A stretch of 64,000 nucleotides of DNA from Intestinibacillus sp. Marseille-P6563. GTDB lineage: Bacteria > Bacillota > Clostridia > Oscillospirales > Butyricicoccaceae. Position numbers and translations under genes: made by a program. Of the stretch, positions 35,938 through 44,762 are shown in pieces. Under the pieces are notes generated by a model. The model did not search any database and was not told the origin of the DNA. It was given only the letters and a program-made list of their open reading frames with translations. Where the stretch lies: the NCBI RefSeq assembly GCF_900604335.1, contig NZ_UWOD01000001.1, forward strand, positions 1 to 64,000, written 5' to 3'. How positions within the stretch are numbered: the stretch's first letter is position 1; each line of letters opens with the position of its first letter.

Positions 35938-36393
35938 TTAAGGTTTGCCGTATGTTTCTCTACAGTAATTTATCAATGGCTTTGCTGCGAAAATATACCC
36001 CAGGTTGGATATTGTCTGTATGTAAACCGGATGTTCCTTGTCTGGCTCAATCTTCTGACGGATTCTGCTGATAGTATTGGTGATGGCTGTCAAGTAGCTC
36101 TCACTATCCTCATGCCAAACATTCTCAAATATCTGCTCTTTACTGCATAACCAGCCGGGGCGCTGTGCCAGAAAGACTAAAACACCATACTCATACCTTG
36201 ACAACCTTACATCTTTTCCATCGCGTAGTGCCCGTCGCTGGTGAAGTCGAATTTCCAACCCTGGATAAGTCAGTGTAGAGGAGAGAAACGGATAGCCCTT
36301 ATGATCACCGTCATTCTCCCAAATCATCAATGGATTCTCTGTTGTTGCACCATTATCTTCGGTAATTCGGGCGATGATTTCGATTTTTTTCAC
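35938..36393 (-). CDS. OmpR-type winged-helix DNA-binding protein without receiver domain
   Basis: A 151-aa protein starting with GTG at 36393, with GGGAGGG eight bases upstream. The C-terminal two-thirds is a Trans_reg_C winged helix (DVRLSRYEYGVLVFLAQRPG, KEQIFENVWH, ITNTISRIRQKIE, IQTISNLGYIF). The N-terminal 50 residues are not a phospho-receiver, so it is probably regulated by something other than a histidine kinase. It lies next to the aminotransferase gene, transcribed the same way. Confidence 0.82.
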   Translation of the reverse strand: MKKIEIIARITEDNGATTENPLMIWENDGDHKGYPFLSSTLTYPGLEIRLHQRRALRDGKDVRLSRYEYGVLVFLAQRPGWLCSKEQIFENVWHEDSESYLTAITNTISRIRQKIEPDKEHPVYIQTISNLGYIFAAKPLINYCRETYGKP

Positions 36394-36479
36394 TGCTATC
36401 CCTCCCTGGTGTGTAAAACTATTAAAATGCTATTCACAATCAGCTCACGCTGTGCTCTCGTACATGTATTATACTCAAG

Positions 36480-37655
36480 TTACAATATTGTCTTAAGTGC
36501 ATTTACCAACACATCAACATGCTCTTTCTGCAAAATCAACGGAGGCAACAGACGAATCACATGAGAACCAGAGGGAATTACAATAATCCCCGATTCTTGT
36601 AAAGCATTTATGTAGGGTGCAGCAGGGATAGACAGCTCGATTCCTTTCATAAGCCCTAGCCCGCGCACCTCTTTGATCACCGCTTTTTGAGCCGCTAATT
36701 CAGATAGTGCTTTATCCAGATAGGTCGTCATGGCCTTGACATTTGCTAATATGCCATACTGTTGGTAAAGTTTGAATACAGCAACAACGGCGGCTGCTGC
36801 TAGAGGGTTGGAACCGTAAGTTGTGCCATGATCGCCTGCGCGCAATACACCGGTCGCTGCCCCTCTTGTTCCAATTGCACCTACCGGAACTCCGCACCCC
36901 AAAGCCTTTGCCGAAACCACAATATCAGGAACAATGTCATACAACTGATACGCAAACATATTCCCGCTTCTGCCCATACCACATTGAATTTCATCCGAAA
37001 CCATCAAAATTTCGTTTTCATCGCAGAGCTGTCGAACTCCTTTGATAAAGGAATCGGTGGCAGCATAAATTCCACCCTCACCTTGCACGGTTTCCATAAA
37101 AATTGCACAGGTATTTTTTGTAATCAAGTGTCTGACGCTGTCCAGATCATTGAAATCAGCAAATTTAACATGAGCAAGCATAGGAGCAAAAGGTTCCTGA
37201 TAGGCTGCTTTCCCTGTTATGGATAATGCCCCCATAGATCTGCCATGAAAGGATTTTTTCATGGCAATAATCTCTCCATTATGATTATTATGCTTCAAAA
37301 AATGATATTTCTTAGCAATTTTAATTGCACCTTCGATTGCTTCCGTTCCAGAATTGGTAAAAAACACCTGCTCCATACCAGATGCCTGATTGAACAGCTT
37401 TGCAGCTTCAATGGCCGGAACATTATAAAAAAGATTAGACGTGTGCAGCAGCTTCTCCATCTGTTCTTGCAGTGCACGTGTGTAATTCGGATCGTGATAT
37501 CCCAGAGCACACACACCGATTCCCGATCCGAAATCCAAATACCGTTTTCCCTCTGTATCATAAAGGTACATACCTTCGCCATGATCCCATACAATTGGAT
37601 AACGATTATATACAGGAACAAACTGCTGATTTGCTTGTTCAATATAAGGATTCAT
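36480..37655 (-). CDS. class III PLP-dependent aminotransferase (acetylornithine aminotransferase-like)
   Basis: A 391-aa cytosolic enzyme. Conserved features include FTNSGTEAIEGAIKIAKKYH (cofactor phosphate binding), FHGRSMGALSITG, MVSDEIQCGMGRSG and the PLP-lysine segment VVSAKALGCGVPVGA. Closest in pattern to ArgD/GabT-like omega-aminotransferases; the substrate cannot be read from sequence. No other arginine genes lie nearby. It is the last gene of a five-gene operon that also encodes a pyridoxal kinase, matching its PLP need. Confidence 0.88.
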   Translation of the reverse strand: MNPYIEQANQQFVPVYNRYPIVWDHGEGMYLYDTEGKRYLDFGSGIGVCALGYHDPNYTRALQEQMEKLLHTSNLFYNVPAIEAAKLFNQASGMEQVFFTNSGTEAIEGAIKIAKKYHFLKHNNHNGEIIAMKKSFHGRSMGALSITGKAAYQEPFAPMLAHVKFADFNDLDSVRHLITKNTCAIFMETVQGEGGIYAATDSFIKGVRQLCDENEILMVSDEIQCGMGRSGNMFAYQLYDIVPDIVVSAKALGCGVPVGAIGTRGAATGVLRAGDHGTTYGSNPLAAAAVVAVFKLYQQYGILANVKAMTTYLDKALSELAAQKAVIKEVRGLGLMKGIELSIPAAPYINALQESGIIVIPSGSHVIRLLPPLILQKEHVDVLVNALKTIL

Positions 37656-37656
37656 T

Positions 37657-37926
37657 TCAGTCCTTTTCCTCCTCTATTTCAATTTTAAAAACATTGATAA
37701 CGTCCACATCCGGACAGCAGAATACAATGGAGCCATCCGGTTGGCTGGGAAGTTTTCCCCCATATCGCAGAATATCAATGTAAGGGAAAGCCACATGCAT
37801 GGCCATTGGACAGAGATTGCCTCTTTCGGTGTCAAAGTCAAAGGTGTCTCCAATTCGATGACCACGGTGACACCCCATATGACCCTTTTGATCAATTAAA
37901 CTGATTTTAATTTTAGGCTTTTTCAT
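37657..37926 (-). CDS. TIGR04076 family protein
   Basis: An 89-aa small protein with the family pattern CHRGHRIGDTFDFD, LCPMAMHVAFPYIDILRYGG and CCPDVD, four cysteines in all. The function is unknown for the family. The start at 37926 overlaps the upstream kinase gene by 14 bp, and the aminotransferase starts 2 bp after its stop, so all three are tightly coupled. Confidence 0.85.
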   Translation of the reverse strand: MKKPKIKISLIDQKGHMGCHRGHRIGDTFDFDTERGNLCPMAMHVAFPYIDILRYGGKLPSQPDGSIVFCCPDVDVINVFKIEIEEEKD

Positions 37927-38758
37927 TGTTAATTTCCTCCAAAAATTGTTCAATGGGAATTCCCTTGTATTTGTCGGTATTATGCAGGTTAGCATAAATA
38001 ATTTTTTCGAGTCGTCTCATTGCAATTTGTACGCTTTCTAAGAGCTGACCTGATTTTAAATAATGCCCTACTACAATTGCCATAAAAATATCCCCAGTAC
38101 CTGGAAAACGCACCGGTATTTCTTCATAAGGGAGCAAGACACACGAATTTTTCGGAGAACTTTTTACAACAGTAAACATTCTTCCGTTAATGTTTGCACT
38201 GGTAATCACAACTGATTTAGCACCAAGCGTATGTAGTCGATTTGCGATTACTTCAATTTCCGGTTCAGAATAAGTATGTTTAACTGTGTATTCGGATAAA
38301 AAACACGCCTCTGTAATATTAGGAACAATTACATCCGCAATAGAACACAACCGTTTCATATAAGTAACTGCTTGATCTGTCACACCATTGTATCGTTTTC
38401 CGTCATCCCCCATAATAGGGTCAACAAAAATCGAAGTACCTGATTTTTGTTGACTCTTGCAGTATTCATATACGAGACATGATTGCCTTTCTGACACAAT
38501 AAATCCTGTACAGATTGCGTCGAAAGAAAACATGAGTTTCTTCCATACCAGAAGCGTATTTTCCATATATTCTGTTGTGTCCAAAATATCAAACTGGCCA
38601 TAATCCAGAGTGTTGGAAACAAGTGCAGTCGGCAAATTGAAAGTTTCAAATTTCAAGTGAGATAAAACAGGAATCATAACAGATAAAGCGACCTTACCAT
38701 ACCCCGCCATATCATTGATCAACAAAATTTGAGTTTGCTTTTTATCTTCCATAGCCAT
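37913..38758 (-). CDS. pyridoxal/pyridoxine kinase family protein
   Basis: A 281-aa ribokinase-fold kinase of the PdxK/PdxY type. Visible motifs are INDMAGYGKVALS at the N-terminus, FVDPIMGDDGKRYNG, VPNITEACFLSEY and the catalytic-loop FPGTGDIFMAIVVGHYL (GTGD). It phosphorylates a B6 vitamer to supply PLP. In this operon it is followed by a PLP enzyme. Confidence 0.88.
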   Translation of the reverse strand: MAMEDKKQTQILLINDMAGYGKVALSVMIPVLSHLKFETFNLPTALVSNTLDYGQFDILDTTEYMENTLLVWKKLMFSFDAICTGFIVSERQSCLVYEYCKSQQKSGTSIFVDPIMGDDGKRYNGVTDQAVTYMKRLCSIADVIVPNITEACFLSEYTVKHTYSEPEIEVIANRLHTLGAKSVVITSANINGRMFTVVKSSPKNSCVLLPYEEIPVRFPGTGDIFMAIVVGHYLKSGQLLESVQIAMRRLEKIIYANLHNTDKYKGIPIEQFLEEINNEKA

Positions 38759-38764
38759 ATTTCC

Positions 38765-39268
38765 TCAGTGACTGAAATAACAGAGCCTGCACAGTGCTTT
38801 TCCTGACTCTGTTCGAAAAATCTTCTGTAAGGTAGTTTCTATTGTGTTCTTTTCCAGATTATCTTCATAAAAATTCACCAAAAAATCTGCTTCAACAAGA
38901 ATCTGATAGTCAATCCCATCTATATTTGTGTAGGTATGATGATGGCCAACTAAATAACAGATGCGTTCGATATCTGCTTTCTCAAGCTCCATGTCTCCTA
39001 ACATTTTTTCAGCATAAGCGGGCCCTTCCTGTTCTTGCAGTTTTCCGTTGCACATTCCATACTTTTCTTCTGCCGGTCGTATACCAATATCGTGTACCAA
39101 TGCTGCACATTCGATTAAGAACTGGGTGTGCTCATCCAGCTGTTCCATACGACCAATCATCTGTGCAAAACGATGCACTTTTATTAGGTGCTGAATACGC
39201 TGGGGATCATTTCGATTAAAATGAATCATTCTTTGTGTTAACATATCAATGATATTTTGCCGATACAT
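38765..39268 (-). CDS. HD-domain phosphohydrolase (second of a pair)
   Basis: A 167-aa HD protein. The metal site residues are visible as H in RIQHLIKVHRFAQ, HD in ALVHDIGI, and HH in VGHHHTY, with a late D in VEADFLVN. It resembles its neighbour at 39278-39781 over the whole length, so the pair arose by duplication. The substrate (nucleotide or other phosphoester) is unknown. Confidence 0.85.
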   Translation of the reverse strand: MYRQNIIDMLTQRMIHFNRNDPQRIQHLIKVHRFAQMIGRMEQLDEHTQFLIECAALVHDIGIRPAEEKYGMCNGKLQEQEGPAYAEKMLGDMELEKADIERICYLVGHHHTYTNIDGIDYQILVEADFLVNFYEDNLEKNTIETTLQKIFRTESGKALCRLCYFSH

Positions 39269-39277
39269 AATGCCCTC

Positions 39278-39781
39278 CTATTTTATTTCTTCTTTCAAAC
39301 AAAGCGCCAGCAATTCCTTTCCGCTATCGGTTTGAAAAATTGCTTTCACATACTCTGCTTTTTTGTGATCCGGTCTACTTTCATAACAGTTTACAATCAG
39401 GTCGGCTTCAATCAGAAGTTGCAAGAGTTTGCTTTTTGCATTGTCGTAGTCATGGTGACAGAGAACTAAGTCGATAATTCTTGGAATATATGAGGGAAGA
39501 TAGTTTGCTTCTTTTAAAAAACGAGTGACAAGAATCGGGGCTACGCGTTTTTGATTATCTTGACTTGCATCCCCATTGCAGTGTTCTTTGCAATATTTGA
39601 TTGCAATATCATGTAAAATAGCGGCTGCTTGCAATATCTGTTGCTCTTCGACAGAGAGTTTTTCTTGCTCCCCAAATAATTTTGCCAATGCGAAAACCTT
39701 AAGAATGTGCTGTGTGCGCCTTACATGACCTTGCTCATAGCACAGCACACTACGCAAAAGATTGGTTTCGTTATTAATCAC
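39278..39781 (-). CDS. HD-domain phosphohydrolase (first of a pair)
   Basis: A 167-aa HD protein with RRTQHILKVFALAK, AAILHDIAIKYC, VLCHHDYDN and IEADLIVNCYE in the same order as the next gene. It is first in the five-gene operon. Its start lies 74 bp from the palindrome at 39855-39870, which is placed at -41.5 of its predicted promoter. Confidence 0.85.
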   Translation of the reverse strand: MINNETNLLRSVLCYEQGHVRRTQHILKVFALAKLFGEQEKLSVEEQQILQAAAILHDIAIKYCKEHCNGDASQDNQKRVAPILVTRFLKEANYLPSYIPRIIDLVLCHHDYDNAKSKLLQLLIEADLIVNCYESRPDHKKAEYVKAIFQTDSGKELLALCLKEEIK

Positions 39782-39827
39782 GTTGACAAGCGTCCTTTCT
39801 CAAAAAGATATCAGATTTCTTTCTATG

Positions 39828-39891
39828 AGAATACAGCATTTTCCACCAACTCTGTGTTGCGCTTGCAACATGAAGGCCAAAATGCTATACT
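39828..39891. promoter_or_regulatory. divergent promoter region with Crp/Fnr-type operator TGTTGC-N4-GCAACA
   Basis: The operator TGTTGCGCTTGCAACA is at 39855-39870. For the leftward operon the -10 is TATTCT (39828-39833, minus) and the operator centre is 41.5 bp from the predicted start, an activating position. For the rightward crp-like gene, TTGCAA (39863-39868), a 17-bp spacer and TATACT (39886-39891) place the operator over the -35 box, a repressing position. Confidence 0.7.
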
Positions 39892-39916
39892 TAATCTTAA
39901 GAAACGGAGGAGTAAT

Positions 39917-40576
39917 ATGCAGCTTGATTTTAAACAACTTATTTCACTTCCAATCTTTTGTGGTATCTGTGAAGAAGATCTTCCAGCTATGCTAAATTGC
40001 TTGGGGAGTTTTCAAAAAAATTATCAAAAAGACGAAATTGTTCTTTTGGAAAGCAATGAAGTTCGTAATGTTGGCATTATATTGTCTGGAGTTGTACACA
40101 TGGTTAAGGAAGATTCAGAAGGTTATCAGACACTTCTCGTAACAATGAAGGAAGGAGAACTGTTTGGGGAATCTTTTTCATGCGGAAGCCATCTGGATGC
40201 GCGCGTCAGCTTTTTTGCAGCAACATCATGTACTGTGTTGTTCCTGCCTTTCTACAAAATCATCCACTCATGCAAAATGAGCTGTACATTTCATCATCGG
40301 TTGATCGAAAACATGGTGCGATTAATTGGAGATAAAAATGTTCAACTAATGCAAAAGATTGAAGTAATTTCCAAAAAAACGCTTCGAGAAAAAATATTAG
40401 CATACTTACGACAACAGGCTATGGAGCAGAGCAGCAAACAATTTACAATTCCTTTGGGACGGCTCGAATTGGCTGAATACCTGTGTGCGGATCGTAGTGC
40501 GTTGACTCGGGAGTTATCCTATATGCAAAAGGATGGTTTGATTTTTTATGAGAAAAGTACATTTGAGATATTATGA
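39917..40576 (+). CDS. Crp/Fnr family regulator
   Basis: A 219-aa protein with an N-terminal cyclic-nucleotide-binding-like beta barrel (KDEIVLLESNEVRNVGIILSG...GELFGESFSC) and a C-terminal winged helix (IPLGRLELAEYLCADRSALTRELSYMQKDGLI). N-terminal cysteines (FCGICEED, NCLGSF) could sense redox state or bind a cluster. The start is ATG 39917 with CGGAGGAG upstream; a longer frame to 39707 runs through the divergent gene. It probably binds TGTTGC-N4-GCAACA in its own promoter region and before asrA. Confidence 0.9.
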   Translation: MQLDFKQLISLPIFCGICEEDLPAMLNCLGSFQKNYQKDEIVLLESNEVRNVGIILSGVVHMVKEDSEGYQTLLVTMKEGELFGESFSCGSHLDARVSFFAATSCTVLFLPFYKIIHSCKMSCTFHHRLIENMVRLIGDKNVQLMQKIEVISKKTLREKILAYLRQQAMEQSSKQFTIPLGRLELAEYLCADRSALTRELSYMQKDGLIFYEKSTFEIL

Positions 40577-40628
40577 GGAATTACAGTTATTAACTTTAAG
40601 GAGTAATGATAAAGTAGCGGGTGAGTAA

Positions 40629-41534
40629 ATGACACTACAACAACTAAAATATACAGTAACTGTTGCTGAAACAGGAACTTTTAGTGAAGCGGCAAAGCTA
40701 TTGTTTCTTTCTCAGCCCAGTCTCACAAAATCCATAAAAGAGCTTGAGAAAGAAATGAAAATTACGATTTTTGATCGTACAAATAAAGGAATATCTGTCT
40801 CAAAAGAAGGTGAAATCTTTCTGGGATACGCAAGGCAAGTATTAGAGCAAGCCGCTTTACTTGAGGAAAAATACAAAAATCATGCGGGTGGAAAACAAAA
40901 ATTCCGTGTTTCAACCCAGCACTATTCCTTTGCGGTAAATGCCTTTGTTGATTTGATCAAAAAATATGGTGGAAATGAATACGATTTTAGTTTGAGGGAA
41001 ACACAAACATTTAATATTATCGAAGACGTTTCTCAAATGAATAGTGAAATTGGCATCTTATATTACAATGCATTCAACCGGATGGTAATTGAAAAACTAT
41101 TAAAATCAAATGACCTTAGATTCACGCAATTGTTTACTGCAAAGCCGCATATTTTTGTTAGCTCTCGCAATCCACTTGCCCAAAAATCATTTGTTAAAAT
41201 GGAGGATCTAACTCCATATCCATATCTTTCTTATGAACAGGGAAAACATAATTCGTTCTATTTTTCAGAAGAAATTTTCAGCACCGAAATTCGTTCAAAA
41301 AATATTCGCGTCATGGACAGAGCCACACTTTTTAATTTGTTGATTGGTCTGAATGGATATACGATTTGCAGCGGTGTAATCGATCGAGAACTAAATGGGG
41401 AGAATATTGTCGCAGTGCCATTACAGGCTGAAGGAGAGATGCATATTGGCGTAATTACGCATAAGAAAGCGACTTTAAGCAGGTTGGGGGCATATTACAT
41501 CGAGACATTGAAAAAATATACCGACAATAACTGA
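40629..41534 (+). CDS. LysR family transcriptional regulator
   Basis: A 301-aa regulator with an N-terminal helix-turn-helix (TLQQLKYTVTVAETGTFSEA, LSQPSLTKSIKELE) and a C-terminal substrate-binding fold. It follows the crp-like gene and precedes the MetE-like gene on the same strand, so it may govern methionine or sulfur genes here. The start ATG at 40629 is preceded by weak GCGGGTGAGTAA. Confidence 0.92.
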   Translation: MTLQQLKYTVTVAETGTFSEAAKLLFLSQPSLTKSIKELEKEMKITIFDRTNKGISVSKEGEIFLGYARQVLEQAALLEEKYKNHAGGKQKFRVSTQHYSFAVNAFVDLIKKYGGNEYDFSLRETQTFNIIEDVSQMNSEIGILYYNAFNRMVIEKLLKSNDLRFTQLFTAKPHIFVSSRNPLAQKSFVKMEDLTPYPYLSYEQGKHNSFYFSEEIFSTEIRSKNIRVMDRATLFNLLIGLNGYTICSGVIDRELNGENIVAVPLQAEGEMHIGVITHKKATLSRLGAYYIETLKKYTDNN

Positions 41535-41540
41535 TATTCA

Positions 41541-41584
41541 ACCGCCTTGTTATAATTTTAAGTTATAGCAAGACGGTATTTTTA
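41541..41584 (+). terminator. terminator of the lysR-like gene
   Basis: The inverted repeat ACCGCCTTG(TTATAA)/(TTATAG)CAAGACGGT is followed by ATTTTTATA directly after the stop codon. Confidence 0.8.
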
Positions 41585-41651
41585 TATATTTTACAATGAC
41601 ACAACATTGTGGTGTAATTATAGAAAATCAAAACAAAGTGAGGTAGCGACA

Positions 41652-42764
41652 ATGTATAAAGAAAATGCACCATTTAGATATGATTTCGTTGGAAGTTTTT
41701 TAAGGCCTGCTTGCCTTAAAAAAGCAAGGGGCGATTATACGACAGGAAACATTACAATTGATGATTTGACGCGAATCGAAAATGAAGAAGTTGAGCAATT
41801 GATTCGGAAACAAAAAGCCGCTGGTTATCACGTTATTACGGATGGTGAATTTCGGCGCAGTTATTGGCATCTTGATTTTATGTGGGGGTTCCAGGGTATT
41901 GAACAGATTGAACTGGACCACGGCTATTTCTTCCATGGAGAAGAGACTACACACGGTTCTATTGCTATTACCAGTACCATCAGCGGCGAAAACCATCCTT
42001 TTGTTGAACATTTCAAATTTGTAAAACAATTCGAAGATAAAAATACAGTCGCACGGCAGACGATTCCTGCTCCCGCACAGCTCTACGCAGAACTGTTTCG
42101 TGAAAAAAACGGACAAAATACAAGGCGATACTATCCCGATGATGAAAAGTTAATCTGTGATATTGCTGCTGCGTATCGAACTGTGATTGGGGAGTTATAC
42201 AAAGCAGGATGTCGAAATATTCAATTTGACGATTGCACGTGGGGTATGTTCTGTGACAAAAAATATTGGGAAACCAGACAAAACGCGGCAGTCGGTCTGA
42301 CGGAAACTGCAGAAAAGTTTCTTTATCTCAACAATCTTGCACTTGAGGGAAGGCCGGACGATCTTGTTGTTACTACCCATATTTGCCGTGGAAACTATCA
42401 TTCCACTTGGGCTTCGTCGGGTGGCTATGAACCTATTGCGGAGATTCTGTTTGGTCAGGAAAATGTAGATGCTTTTTATTTGGAGTTTGACGATGAACGC
42501 TCCGGTGGATTTGAACCGCTACGCTTTGTCCCTAATGATAAAAAGGTGGTGCTTGGATTGCTGACTTCCAAATCTCCAGTGTTGGAATCGGAAGAAGCCG
42601 TGATTGCCCGCATACATGAGGCTGCCCGATTTGTGCAGATGGACAACCTATGCCTGAGTCCGCAGTGTGGATTCGCCTCCTGTGAGATTGGTAATAAACT
42701 GACTGAAGATGAGCAGTGGAACAAATTGGCTCTTGTAAAGCAGATTGCAGAAAAAGTTTGGTAA
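41652..42764 (+). CDS. MetE C-terminal-like methyltransferase (YxjG/YxjH type)
   Basis: A 370-aa cobalamin-independent methionine synthase-type barrel. Zinc-site residues are visible in TTHICRGNYH (H and C) and LSPQCGFAS (C), with E in LEFDDERSG. It lacks the N-terminal half of full MetE, as YxjG proteins do. It would transfer a methyl group to homocysteine or a related thiol. The start ATG 41652 has GAGG upstream. It lies between the LysR gene and asrABC, linking it to sulfur assimilation. Confidence 0.88.
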   Translation: MYKENAPFRYDFVGSFLRPACLKKARGDYTTGNITIDDLTRIENEEVEQLIRKQKAAGYHVITDGEFRRSYWHLDFMWGFQGIEQIELDHGYFFHGEETTHGSIAITSTISGENHPFVEHFKFVKQFEDKNTVARQTIPAPAQLYAELFREKNGQNTRRYYPDDEKLICDIAAAYRTVIGELYKAGCRNIQFDDCTWGMFCDKKYWETRQNAAVGLTETAEKFLYLNNLALEGRPDDLVVTTHICRGNYHSTWASSGGYEPIAEILFGQENVDAFYLEFDDERSGGFEPLRFVPNDKKVVLGLLTSKSPVLESEEAVIARIHEAARFVQMDNLCLSPQCGFASCEIGNKLTEDEQWNKLALVKQIAEKVW

Positions 42765-42855
42765 ATTTAACAATTGCTACAAAAATTAAATGAAAATTGG
42801 AAAACAGCTGCAAAATCCCTACTTATCATTATGATGAGCAAAGAGTTCGGAGTCG

Positions 42856-42898
42856 TGTTGCGCACGCAACATGGCTCCGACTGTTTTTGTGGTATTTT
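42856..42898 (+). promoter_or_regulatory. asr operator and promoter; overlaps a terminator-like stem
   Basis: TGTTGCGCACGCAACA (42856-42871) shares both arms with the operator at 39855. Its centre is 41.5 bp upstream of the start predicted from TATTTT (42893-42898), with no good -35 box. The palindrome is also the centre of a longer stem (CGGAG...CTCCG) followed by CTGTTTTTG, which could terminate the MetE-like gene. Both roles are possible. Confidence 0.62.
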
Positions 42899-42943
42899 TG
42901 TTGTAGTGGTTACGCGCTGATTTCAATATAAGGAGGAAAATCT

Positions 42944-43957
42944 ATGGGATTTCATGTTACCGATATGCAGTTGAATGCATTATTTCAGACATGGCAAACC
43001 AATTATCACATCTATGCTCCCCGCAATTTTTCTGGTGGCGGGCGTTTTTCGGATACGGATTGTATTCGTTACGGAAAGATCAACCATGTGGATGAGATTG
43101 TATTTGACAAAAAATCTGAATATTCCTTCAAGGAGATTCTGATGCCAATCTCTCAGACACTGTTTTTCTTTACGGAAGGGGAGACCAAGGAAGCAGATGC
43201 GCCCCAAAAAGGGGCAGTCATTTTCCTGCGCAGCTGTGATCTCCACGCCCTTAAGCGGCTGGACGATATGTACCTGCACAACGGCCCTGCTGATTACTAT
43301 TATCAGCGCCTGCGGGAGAATATCAAAATCGTACTGATGGGCTGCACACATTCCTTTGAAAACTGCTTCTGTGTCAGCATGGGTACCAATGTCAGCACCA
43401 ACTATGACATGAGCATTGATCCCCAGCCGGACGGTACTTACCTGGTGGATTGCAAGGATGAGGCATGGACACAGCAGCTGGAGACTGCGGAGGTTCCTCG
43501 GTTGGAGGTTATTCCGAGCCATGTGGAAGAAAACAGTGTCACCGTGCAGATTCCAGAACAACTGACCGCAGAGGTCGCCAAAAGCACCATATGGAAGGAA
43601 TACGATAGCCGCTGCATCAACTGCGGACGCTGTAACTTTGTGTGTCCCACCTGTACCTGCTTCACCATGCAGGATCTCTTTTACAGTGAGAACGGTAAGG
43701 TAGGTGAACGTCGCCGTATCTGGGCCTCCTGTATGGTGGATGGCTTTACCGATGTGGCTGGCGGCGGCAGCTACCGGAAGAAGAATGGAGAGCGGATGCG
43801 GTTCAAGGTGCTGCACAAGGTACTGGACTATAAGCAGCGCAATGGCTATCACATGTGTGTGGGTTGTGGTCGGTGTGATGATATCTGCCCGGAGTACATC
43901 TCTTTCTCGGGCTGCATCAACAAATTGGACAATGCTATGGCGGAGGTGACAAAGTAA
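42944..43957 (+). CDS. asrA: anaerobic sulfite reductase subunit A
   Basis: A 337-aa iron-sulfur subunit that passes electrons to the catalytic subunit. Two cluster motifs are clear: CINCGRCNFVCPTCTC near residue 225 and CVGCGRCDDICPEY near residue 305. The start follows AAGGAGGAAAATCT. Its stop overlaps the asrB start as TAATG. The asrABC order matches the known assimilatory/dissimilatory NADH-dependent sulfite reductase of Salmonella and Clostridium. Confidence 0.96.
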   Translation: MGFHVTDMQLNALFQTWQTNYHIYAPRNFSGGGRFSDTDCIRYGKINHVDEIVFDKKSEYSFKEILMPISQTLFFFTEGETKEADAPQKGAVIFLRSCDLHALKRLDDMYLHNGPADYYYQRLRENIKIVLMGCTHSFENCFCVSMGTNVSTNYDMSIDPQPDGTYLVDCKDEAWTQQLETAEVPRLEVIPSHVEENSVTVQIPEQLTAEVAKSTIWKEYDSRCINCGRCNFVCPTCTCFTMQDLFYSENGKVGERRRIWASCMVDGFTDVAGGGSYRKKNGERMRFKVLHKVLDYKQRNGYHMCVGCGRCDDICPEYISFSGCINKLDNAMAEVTK

Positions 43958-44751
43958 TGATGAAAAATGATTATATCCCGTTTCCTTCTAAGATTTTGGA
44001 GGTCATCCGGCACACGGAGATTGAGTATACCTTCCGTATGGAATTTCAGGGGGAAGTCAAGCCGGGACAATTTTTTGAGGTATCCATCCCCAAGTACGGA
44101 GAGGCTCCCATCTCGGTCAGCGGCATTGGGAAAAGCTTTGTGGATTTAACCATCCGACGGGTGGGCAAGGTCACTAATGAAGTGTTTGAGCGCTATGTAG
44201 GCGATACCCTTCTGCTGCGCGGCCCTTATGGAAACGGGTTTGATGTATCCGATTATATGGGCAAGGACATCATTGTCATGGCTGGCGGTACGGGCCTGTC
44301 TCCTGTCCGAGGCGTAGTAGATTACTTTGCCGAACATTCGGAGCAAAGAGGCCATATGACCCTAATCGCAGGCTTCAAAACGCCCCATGATATTCTCTTC
44401 CGTGATGATCTGAAGCACTGGGAAAAGAACATGGATGTCATCCTTACCGTTGACTGCGCAGAAGAGGACGTAGCTTGCCATGTAGGACTGGTCACCCAGT
44501 ATATTCCTCAGATTCAACTGGGCGATGTACAGAATACCGTGGCCGTTGTAGTCGGGCCTCCTGCCATGATGCGCTTTTCTGTGCAGGGTCTGTTGGGCAT
44601 TGGCCTGCCGGAGGAAAACATTTGGATCTCTCAGGAGCGGAAGATGTGCTGCGGCTTGGGCAAATGCGGCCACTGTAAGATTGGCAATACCTATGTCTGT
44701 CTGGATGGGCCGGTGTTCAACTATACCAAAGGAAAATTCCTGGTGGATTAA
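43957..44751 (+). CDS. asrB: anaerobic sulfite reductase subunit B
   Basis: A 264-aa flavin and NAD(P)H-binding subunit of the ferredoxin-reductase type. FAD segment LLRGPYGNGFD, nucleotide-binding VMAGGTGLSPVRGVVDYF, and the C-terminal [2Fe-2S] motif CCGLGKCGHCKIG...C are visible. It takes electrons from NAD(P)H. Translationally coupled to asrA. Confidence 0.96.
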   Translation: MMKNDYIPFPSKILEVIRHTEIEYTFRMEFQGEVKPGQFFEVSIPKYGEAPISVSGIGKSFVDLTIRRVGKVTNEVFERYVGDTLLLRGPYGNGFDVSDYMGKDIIVMAGGTGLSPVRGVVDYFAEHSEQRGHMTLIAGFKTPHDILFRDDLKHWEKNMDVILTVDCAEEDVACHVGLVTQYIPQIQLGDVQNTVAVVVGPPAMMRFSVQGLLGIGLPEENIWISQERKMCCGLGKCGHCKIGNTYVCLDGPVFNYTKGKFLVD

Positions 44752-44762
44752 GGAGGGAAAAC

